Source: a virus
DNA: 26,333 nt
Strand: one strand, 5' to 3'
Virus record (IMG/VR): IMGVR_UViG_3300031862_000546
Span: 1 to 26,333 of that record
Shown: positions 20,900 to 26,333 of the stretch, one piece after another
How the letters are laid out: each line of letters starts with the position of its first letter
How positions within the stretch are numbered: position 1 is the first letter of the stretch
Notes under the pieces: model-generated
The model's input: only the letters and a program-made list of their open reading frames with translations
Told to the model about the DNA's origin: nothing
Databases searched by the model: none
Program-made: the position numbers and the translations under genes

Positions 20900-22373
20900 T
20901 CCTGAGATAAAGTCCAAGATTGAGAAGCTTTGGAACATGTTTTGGGCTGGCGGTTTGGCGAATCCATTGACTGCCATTGAACAGATGTCCTACTTGATTT
21001 TTATGAAGAGGCTTGAAGACCTTGATAATGTTCATCGCATGCGGGCAGAAGCAGTCAAGGAGACGTATAAATCGGTCTTTGAAGGTCACGAGAATTGTAG
21101 GTGGTCGAATTGGAAGCATATGAATGCTGAGGCGATGTTTAAGCATGTTAGCGAGGTTGTGTTTCCGTTTATCAAGAATTTGCATAACGGTGAGGATGTA
21201 GTTTATGCGCAGTATATGCACGATGCTACTTTCATGATTCCTAAGGCTTCGCTCTTGCAGGAAGCTGTTTCGATTATTGACGATATCAAGATTGGAGAGA
21301 GACCAGACATTCAGGGAGACATTTACGAACATTTGCTTGGTGAGCTGAAGACTGCAGGGAAGAATGGGCAGTTTAGGACGCCTCGCCATATTATTCGTAT
21401 GATGATTGAGCTCGTTGATCCAGAGATTGGGCAGAAGATTTGCGACCCTGCCTGCGGAACTGGCGGCTTCCTAATTGCCGCATATCAACACATACTAAAG
21501 AAGTACACAACTCCAGATATGGTGAAGTTCGACCCTGACGGCACGCCACACAATCTGATAGGGGATAAGATAGTAAGGAAAGAACACTGGGAGCTTTTAT
21601 GGAAAGAAACATTCTATGGGTTCGATTTTGATATCACGATGATACGCATTGCACTCATGAACATGATTCTGCACGGCATAAAAGAACCAAACATCAGACA
21701 GATTGACACACTTTCCAAGAGATTTGAGCAAAAACCGCAGTACGATATTGTCCTTGCGAACCCACCTTTTGCCGGCTACGTCGACAGAGCTGATATACAT
21801 GATAATTTCAAGGTAGACACAACCAAGACGGAGCTTTTGTTTCTGGAACTCTTCTATAATCTTCTGACAATCGGAGGAAAAGGAGCAGTAATTGTTCCTA
21901 ACGGTGTATTGTTTGGTTCTTCAAACGCGCACGTAAAAGCAAGACAAACGATTCTTGAAAAATGCGACCTCCAAGCAGTTATATCTATGCCTTCCGGAGT
22001 GTTCAAGCCCTACTCAGGTGTTGGTACGGCAATCCTAATCTTCGTCAAGGGCGGAAAGACCGAGAAAGTCTGGTTTTACGATATGAAATTCGACGGTTTT
22101 TCCCTTGATGAAAAACGTGATTTCATCGACGGCAAGGGAGACATTCCTGACATAATTGAGAAATTCAAGAAGGGACAAGTTGAATCGACTCAGAGCATTC
22201 TTGTGCCCTTTGAGATGATAAAGAAAAACGATTACAACCTGTCGATTTCACGATACAAGCAGGTTGAGCGTGAAGAAGTCGAGTTTGAAGAACCTGAAGT
22301 CTTGATCGAAAACGTCTCTCGATTAGAAGAAGAGATTGCGAAGGAATTGCAAGATTTGAAAGCGATGATATGA
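20892..22373 (+). CDS. hsdM: Type I restriction enzyme, M (adenine-N6 methyltransferase) subunit
   Basis: The 493-aa protein has the N-terminal helical domain of HsdM (KLWNMFWAGGLANPLTAIEQ), the GxFxTPRHI-type entry (GQFRTPRHIIRMMIELV), SAM-binding motif I DPACGTGGFL (185-194) and catalytic NPPF (290-293). It methylates adenine in the site given by HsdS, protecting host or element DNA. Directly followed by hsdS, whose ATG abuts the hsdM stop. Nothing is missing. Base use changes sharply just after motif I. Confidence 0.95.
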   Translation: MLDPEIKSKIEKLWNMFWAGGLANPLTAIEQMSYLIFMKRLEDLDNVHRMRAEAVKETYKSVFEGHENCRWSNWKHMNAEAMFKHVSEVVFPFIKNLHNGEDVVYAQYMHDATFMIPKASLLQEAVSIIDDIKIGERPDIQGDIYEHLLGELKTAGKNGQFRTPRHIIRMMIELVDPEIGQKICDPACGTGGFLIAAYQHILKKYTTPDMVKFDPDGTPHNLIGDKIVRKEHWELLWKETFYGFDFDITMIRIALMNMILHGIKEPNIRQIDTLSKRFEQKPQYDIVLANPPFAGYVDRADIHDNFKVDTTKTELLFLELFYNLLTIGGKGAVIVPNGVLFGSSNAHVKARQTILEKCDLQAVISMPSGVFKPYSGVGTAILIFVKGGKTEKVWFYDMKFDGFSLDEKRDFIDGKGDIPDIIEKFKKGQVESTQSILVPFEMIKKNDYNLSISRYKQVEREEVEFEEPEVLIENVSRLEEEIAKELQDLKAMI

Positions 22374-23651
22374 ATGCACGGCGCCAAGCTACCATACGGC
22401 TGGAAACTCAGTGCTCTTGGGGAAGTCATTTTGGGTAAACCGCAATATGGACTAAATGCACGGTCTTCAACAAAAAAGAATGAGATTGTATATCTTCGCA
22501 TCAGTGACATAACAGACGAAGGGGAACTCAAAACTGAAGGCCTTCACTATATTGATGCGAATTCTACGGAAGTCGGTAAGTACGAACTTCATGAAAATGA
22601 TTTTTTGATAGCGCGCAGTGGTTCTGTCGGCCGAGTTTATCTTCATCATGATTTGGGAAAGCCTTCAGTCTTTGCATCCTATCTGATTAGATTTAGGCTG
22701 GATTCAAGTAAAGTTCTCCCGAAATTCGTATTCTACTGGGGATTAAGTCCCCATTTCAAAAGAGAGATTGGGGCAAGGAGGAAAGTAGTAGCGCAACCCA
22801 ACATCAATGCAAAGGATTACTGCAGATTTATGCTCCTTGTCCCACCCCTCGAAATACAGCAAAGAATTGCCTCAGTCTTAGAGAAGGCTCACAAACTTAA
22901 GCAGAAGCGCAAAGAAGCAAATCAACTATCATTGAGAATTATTAGATCTATTTTTCTGAAGATGTTTGGTCATGGAATACCGCAGAACAAAATTGATGAT
23001 GTCGTAGAATTCGTTTCCAGCGGGTCTACACCATTAGGCGGCGAGAAAACTTATGTTGCAGACGGTATTGTTTTCATCAGAAGCCAAAATGTACTCATGA
23101 ACGAATTGAAATTAGATGATGTCGCACACATTACAGAACAGGTTCATAATCAAATGAGAAGAACATGGGTCAAAGATGGCGACGTTCTACTCAACATAAC
23201 TGGCGCTTCAATGGGTCGAGTGGCTTTCTACAGAGGACCAGACGACAAAGCGAATGTGAATCAACATGTCTGTATCATAAGGCTGAATAAGCACAAAGCC
23301 CTACCGGAATACATTTCGTACTATCTCTCGAGCTCAAATGCCCAAAAGCAAATTTGGACTATCCAAGCCGGTGCCTCAAGACAAGCTCTAAACTTTGAGC
23401 AAGTGAAATCACTTAGCCTATATCTACCACCTCTCAGCGAACAGCAAAAATTCGCAACCATCGTCAGAACAACACAGGCTCTGCGAGGCAAGCAAACTCA
23501 ATCCGCCATGCAGATTGATGAATTATTCCACTCTTTGATGCACAAAGCCTTCAGAGGAGAACTTGTCGCAGAGATCAAAAAACTCTCTGAAAAGAAGATT
23601 ACAAGCCCACGGACTCTGGGCTCTTACCTTGATCGCAATGTGCTATCGTAA
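22374..23651 (+). CDS. hsdS: Type I restriction enzyme, S (specificity) subunit
   Basis: The 425-aa protein has two target-recognition domains (about 1-155 and 200-360), each followed by a conserved helical region: PPLEIQQRIASVLEKAHKLK after the first and PPLSEQQKFATIVRTTQALR after the second. Typical motifs are KYELHENDFLIARSGSVGRV and VKDGDVLLNITGASMGRVAF. HsdS sets the bipartite sequence recognised by the methylase and nuclease. Complete by length and domain order. Confidence 0.92.
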   Translation: MHGAKLPYGWKLSALGEVILGKPQYGLNARSSTKKNEIVYLRISDITDEGELKTEGLHYIDANSTEVGKYELHENDFLIARSGSVGRVYLHHDLGKPSVFASYLIRFRLDSSKVLPKFVFYWGLSPHFKREIGARRKVVAQPNINAKDYCRFMLLVPPLEIQQRIASVLEKAHKLKQKRKEANQLSLRIIRSIFLKMFGHGIPQNKIDDVVEFVSSGSTPLGGEKTYVADGIVFIRSQNVLMNELKLDDVAHITEQVHNQMRRTWVKDGDVLLNITGASMGRVAFYRGPDDKANVNQHVCIIRLNKHKALPEYISYYLSSSNAQKQIWTIQAGASRQALNFEQVKSLSLYLPPLSEQQKFATIVRTTQALRGKQTQSAMQIDELFHSLMHKAFRGELVAEIKKLSEKKITSPRTLGSYLDRNVLS

Positions 23652-23707
23652 AAGATTTCTGGAAAGTCTTATGAACGGTTTCATCTATTTCAAAATGAGG
23701 AGATAAT

Positions 23708-23872
23708 ATGACAGAGTGTCCCAGATGCAGAAGAGAGATCTCAAAGGCGTCCAAAGAATGGGACTATGCTGCTTTCCATGTCAAACTATTCAACTGCCCA
23801 AAATGTGACAAAACATTCAAAGCATACTACCGCCAAGGCAAATTAAGTCACACAATCCCAAAGGCAAAATGA
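23708..23872 (+). CDS. Zinc-ribbon mini-protein, 54 aa
   Basis: Read directly from the ATG at 23708 (GAGGAGA just upstream) to the TGA ending at 23872. It has two Cys pairs, CPRC (residues 4-7) and CPKC (about 31-34), with an aromatic-rich stretch between, i.e. a classic zinc ribbon. Basic C-terminus. It lies between hsdS and the nuclease gene on the same strand; DNA or RNA binding is likely, but the target is not known. Confidence 0.75.
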   Translation: MTECPRCRREISKASKEWDYAAFHVKLFNCPKCDKTFKAYYRQGKLSHTIPKAK

Positions 23873-23932
23873 ACGAACAACAGAGAAGGGAACATTAAAA
23901 TCTTCCAGCTCTAATCTTCTTTGGGAATAAGA

Positions 23933-25186
23933 ATGCCTGAAATCGTGAGTGACTGTTCAAGTCTGGAACCTGCTATCGCACCCTTCATTGATGCCGCAAA
24001 CACTACAAAATGGAAACATGCATTAAACATCATTTACCTAAACGGTGCAGTACTCGAAACTGTCGAGGGCACTGGAATACCATGCCTCATAAGCCAAACA
24101 GGCTCAGCCGAGGCAACAGAAGAAAGTATCGACCTCCTCGTTGGAAAATCACAAACAAAACTCATGCCCCTCATAATTGATGCCGCAAAACTGTTTCTAC
24201 CAAAACTGCTGTACACTGCAAAGAAAGCAAGCGCCGAAACAACAGAAAACCCAGACAATACAGAAGCCGCCCTTGTCGCAACCAAAGTAGTAATGGAAAC
24301 TATGCCAGAACTCGAAAAACTTCAGAAAGAAGCACCAAAACTCTTACTCAAAGGTGCCTTCTCCATACCAGACCTCATCGCAGCAGGCCTGTTCAAAACA
24401 CTAACAGAAATGAGAACTAACCAAACAAGCTGCGGAATCAAAGAAAAAGACTACGAAAACATGATAAACGCCCTTTCAAGACTGGACGTTATCGAACCAA
24501 TACTCCAAGCTTCCATATGCCCAAAATGTACCAACTATCAGCTCACAATCTCCCCATGCCCGACCGCCAAACTCACATGCCCAAAATGTGGAGAAAATTG
24601 GGCAACCCAAATGATCTACATGTTTAAAGGCCAACTCAGCAAAATCAAAGCAGAAAACCAAGACCTGCCCCTCTTCATATCCAACTACCTCAAATTCAAA
24701 ACAAGCCCAAGCACTATGTTTGGCGAAATAAGGATTTATCCGAACGCCCAAGTCAAAAACACAACAACAAGTAAACAAGAAACCGTCGAAGTTGACGTAT
24801 ACATACCCGACTTCAAAGTAGGCATCGAATGCAAAGCATACTCAGACCCAACATCGCCAATGACAACCCAACGACTAAACGGAATGACAGGAGACATCAT
24901 AGAAAAACACGCGAAGAAATACATCAACATCGGCATAGAATACATCTTCCTTGCAACAAACCTGCCCGAAAACCAAGCACAAAAGTTAGAAAATGCACTG
25001 AAAACTTCAATGGAAAACCAAAACATCAAAGTAAAAACGCTAAAGGTCATCCCAAGAAAAATTGATACACTCCTGCAATTCCTAAACGGATTGGCTACTC
25101 AGATCACAAACAAAATCGCAAGTTTCCCAGAAGAAAACACGCCAAAGATTGACAGCTCACAGAAAGAAGAGGGTTTTCAGCTTTAG
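23933..25186 (+). CDS. PD-(D/E)xK nuclease-like protein with zinc ribbon
   Basis: About 417 aa from the ATG at 23933 (a TTG at 23921 would add four residues). The N-terminal half is helical with no recognised family. A zinc ribbon follows: C196, C199 (CPKC) and C216, C219 (CPKC). Then comes a nuclease core: VEVDVYIPDFKVGIECKAYS with D288 and E299-x-K301, then a helix TGDIIEKHAKKYINIG and the strand IEYIFLATN. This is the restriction-endonuclease-like fold with a recognisable D...ExK. Long helical lead plus zinc ribbon plus nuclease is an unfamiliar arrangement to me. Location next to the type I system and in the element's early-gene end suggests a defence, anti-host or DNA-processing role. 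The nuclease fold is inferred from motif spacing. Confidence 0.68.
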   Translation: MPEIVSDCSSLEPAIAPFIDAANTTKWKHALNIIYLNGAVLETVEGTGIPCLISQTGSAEATEESIDLLVGKSQTKLMPLIIDAAKLFLPKLLYTAKKASAETTENPDNTEAALVATKVVMETMPELEKLQKEAPKLLLKGAFSIPDLIAAGLFKTLTEMRTNQTSCGIKEKDYENMINALSRLDVIEPILQASICPKCTNYQLTISPCPTAKLTCPKCGENWATQMIYMFKGQLSKIKAENQDLPLFISNYLKFKTSPSTMFGEIRIYPNAQVKNTTTSKQETVEVDVYIPDFKVGIECKAYSDPTSPMTTQRLNGMTGDIIEKHAKKYINIGIEYIFLATNLPENQAQKLENALKTSMENQNIKVKTLKVIPRKIDTLLQFLNGLATQITNKIASFPEENTPKIDSSQKEEGFQL

Positions 25187-25195
25187 TTCCATGGC

Positions 25196-25330
25196 TTACT
25201 CGCGCCGAAGAGTGAAAAGTAAGTCTTGAAGTTCTGAAATTTCACATGTAAAAGCTGCTGCATTTGCGCCTTCTTGTGAAATGCGCCATTTTTCTGGCTT
25301 AATTTTAACGCAGAAGCGATTCTAACCCAT
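25196..25330 (-). pseudogene. Possible small minus-strand gene with in-frame TAG at codon 3
   Basis: The gap 25187-25375 holds a minus-strand frame that reads protein-like for 41 codons: VKIKPEKWRISQEGANAAAF, then TCEISELQDLLFTLRRE, ending TAA at 25196-25198. The only in-frame ATG (25330) is separated from it by GGT TAG; there is no ATG, GTG or TTG after the TAG. It may be a decayed gene, may start at a rare codon, or have the TAG read as an amino acid. Apart from this I see no gene in the gap. Confidence 0.4.
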
Positions 25331-25375
25331 TTTTAGAGTTTAGCCTAAAGTCTTAAGCGAGGTGGAGTGGAAGCC

Positions 25376-25552
25376 ATGCCCAAGTATTTGGTGGAAATAA
25401 TCCTTGTAGTCGACGCCAAAGCCCCAGAGGAAGCTCGAAAAATCGCCGACTACATCATAGACCTTCCCATCCCAGACAAAGAAATCGAAAACAAGATAGA
25501 AAGCCTCAGGTGTGAAGAAATTGTCCAAATCGCAAACCAGAAACTACGGTAA
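25376..25552 (+). CDS. Uncharacterised 58-aa protein
   Basis: I chose the ATG at 25376 because GAGGTGGAG lies about 8 nt upstream; a GTG at 25367 would add three residues. The sequence (MPKYLVEIILVVDAKAPEEA, then RKIADYIIDLPIPDKE) has a ferredoxin-like beta-alpha-beta look. It overlaps the next ORF. Conserved small early viral proteins often have this size; function unknown. Confidence 0.6.
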   Translation: MPKYLVEIILVVDAKAPEEARKIADYIIDLPIPDKEIENKIESLRCEEIVQIANQKLR

Positions 25553-25838
25553 ATTCTGGCCCAAAGTAAGACCCTTGATCTGGGAGAAAGCTCAACAGCT
25601 CTATCAAGAAGAACAAGCCAAAACCATGGGCACAGACTATAAAGGCATAACAGCAACCCACAAAGAACTCAGAGAAGCAGGATACTTCCACACAGCCAAA
25701 CTAATCACCCTCAGAAACCTATACCTCCAAAACAAAACCTCGCCTGCCCTTACAAACAATTCTTTACGGCATCTTAAAAATCCATCTCACCAAAATAAAA
25801 ACCAGAAGGAGGTGAAAACTTGCCCAAACAAGGAATGA
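25512..25838 (+). CDS. Uncharacterised 108-aa basic protein
   Basis: Starts at a GTG within the preceding gene (41-nt overlap), so the start may be later, for example at TTG 25521. The middle is protein-like ([20 protein letters not shown], then [20 protein letters not shown]) and may contain an HTH. The end is Asn/Lys-rich and overlaps the start of the next gene by 19 nt. No family recognised. Confidence 0.5.
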   Translation: MKKLSKSQTRNYGKFWPKVRPLIWEKAQQLYQEEQAKTMGTDYKGITATHKELREAGYFHTAKLITLRNLYLQNKTSPALTNNSLRHLKNPSHQNKNQKEVKTCPNKE

Positions 25839-26227
25839 CAGGCTTATGCCTAAAAACCGAAGTCGCCAACCTACTACGCTCCAAAGCAGAAAACGCCAAC
25901 ATGGGCATAAACGACTACCTAACCACACTCCTATTAGGACCGTCCCAGTCTGGAGAACAACCATACACAGGACCGTCCTGGGACCGTCCCAAATCTGGAG
26001 ACCAAACCCCAATCCCCACACAAAACCCCAACCTACTCCAAGCACTAATCAGCCTACTACAAGCTCTAAACCAACAACAAAACCCAAACCAAACCCCAAA
26101 CAACCCGTTTTCTCTTAGTGAAGGTTCTCTTTCCGAAAAGAGAAAGTTCTTGGTGCCGGGGGCGGGATTCGAGCCCGCGACCTCTGGACTATGGGCGTTT
26201 GCCCCCTTTTTGTTCTCCAGATTATGA
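25820..26227 (+). CDS. RHH-like small protein whose frame runs into the tRNA antisense
   Basis: TTG at 25820 is preceded by an excellent AAGGAGGTGA (25805-25814). The first 40 residues ([20 protein letters not shown], then [12 protein letters not shown]) look like an RHH-type DNA-binding domain. A Pro/Gln/Asn-rich linker follows, with GGACCGTCC repeats in DNA. From about 26151 the reading passes antisense through the tRNA ([12 protein letters not shown]) and its intron to a TGA. That C-terminal part is unlikely to be native; the gene was probably cut and fused when the element integrated at the tRNA 3' end. Confidence 0.55.
   Translation: MPKQGMTGLCLKTEVANLLRSKAENANMGINDYLTTLLLGPSQSGEQPYTGPSWDRPKSGDQTPIPTQNPNLLQALISLLQALNQQQNPNQTPNNPFSLSEGSLSEKRKFLVPGAGFEPATSGLWAFAPFLFSRL
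25937..26002 (+). repeat. Three GGACCGTCC repeats in the linker of the last gene
   Basis: GGACCGTCC occurs at 25937, 25970 and 25981; the first and third are followed by CAGTCTGGAGA or CAAATCTGGAGA, making a near-duplicate of about 20 bp. They may only encode a Gly-Pro-Ser linker or could be protein-binding sites. Confidence 0.5.
26125..26144. terminator. Hairpin beside the tRNA 3' end
   Basis: TTCTCTTT and AAAGAGAA form an 8-bp stem with a 4-nt CCGA loop, 6 nt from the tRNA 3' end. It could terminate tRNA transcription or be a recombination-related structure at the element border. The direction is not clear. Confidence 0.35.
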
Positions 26228-26261
26228 GTCTGGCGCCCAAACCAAGCTAGGCTACCCCGGC
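26151..26261 (-). tRNA. tRNA-Met (CAT), intron-containing; probable attachment site
   Basis: Minus strand: acceptor GCCGGGG pairs with CCCCGGC; the D-arm is GCCT...GGGC; the anticodon loop is CTCATAA with stem CCAGA/TCTGG; the T-arm holds GGGCTCGAATCCC; the discriminator is A and CCA is encoded (26151-26153). The D-arm and loop are as in archaeal elongator Met tRNAs, though a CAT anticodon could be a tRNA-Ile2 precursor. The 33-nt intron lies in the variable region. The element lies on the tRNA's 3' side, the usual arrangement when an element integrates at a tRNA 3' end. Confidence 0.9.
26182..26214 (-). other. tRNA intron at position 45/46 with bulge-helix-bulge motif
   Basis: Minus-strand CTGG-AG|A at the 5' splice site and CCAG-AG|G at the 3' site form a 4-bp central helix between two 3-nt bulges, the standard archaeal bulge-helix-bulge. 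Removal of 33 nt restores a normal variable loop AGGTC. The inner part has a GGGC/GCCC hairpin. The site is not the common 37/38 position. Confidence 0.85.
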
Positions 26262-26333
26262 CTTTAATTTCATTAACGAGTCATCATTAAAGAGTTTTTG
26301 GTTAATGGTGTCAAATTGTTGTGATGTACGTCT

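Noticed and set aside
20886-21389. Minus-strand open frame of 167 codons
   Set aside because: Antisense to the start of hsdM, which is certain by motif and length.

Overview
The window looks like one end of an integrated archaeal tailed virus (HK97-fold, Caudoviricetes-like) carrying a large accessory and defence load. Archaeal signs are a tRNA-Met(CAT) gene at the right edge with a 33-nt intron that folds into a bulge-helix-bulge splice motif, TTTATA-type TATA boxes about 26 bp upstream of start regions, many ribbon-helix-helix and zinc-ribbon mini-proteins, and GTG/TTG starts with strong GGAGGTGA ribosome binding sites. I cannot name the species; an uncultured Thermoproteota/Bathyarchaeia-like host is only a guess. 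No integrase or terminase is visible, so the element probably continues beyond position 1.

Region 1-11570 (all minus strand, transcribed right to left) is the virion module: prohead protease, a 51-aa linker gene, DUF2190-like capsid protein, major capsid protein, a zinc protein, a winged-helix protein, portal, a holin-like membrane protein, a two-gene cassette (one Nmad3-like), head-tail adaptor, a head-closure protein fused to an alpha/alpha-toroid domain, a tail terminator with an inserted beta domain, tail tube, a 76-aa protein, a tail assembly chaperone with a textbook T TTT TTA -1 frameshift site, an HK97 gp10-like protein, and the start of the tape measure protein.

Region 11600-15170 holds a small RHH repressor with its operator, a TcmP-family protein (+), and two tandem paralogous SPL-like radical SAM proteins (-) convergent with it. 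This TcmP plus twin radical SAM set is the best candidate for an undescribed system. Region 15170-15402 is a non-coding island of nested inverted and direct repeats.

Region 15403-17480 (minus) is a tight six-gene operon of unknown function led by an RHH protein. A shared promoter region with a symmetric TATA box separates it from a plus-strand operon at 17604-23651: an RHH-like protein and a complete type I restriction-modification system (hsdR, hsdM, hsdS). The hsdR block and the first part of hsdM have a G/T-rich coding strand, unlike the A/C-rich genes on both sides, which suggests a mosaic origin.

Region 23708-26227 (+) carries a zinc-ribbon mini-protein, a PD-(D/E)xK nuclease with an internal zinc ribbon, and three small genes, the last of which reads into the antisense of the tRNA. 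The tRNA 3' end faces the element, so it is the likely integration site (attachment site).
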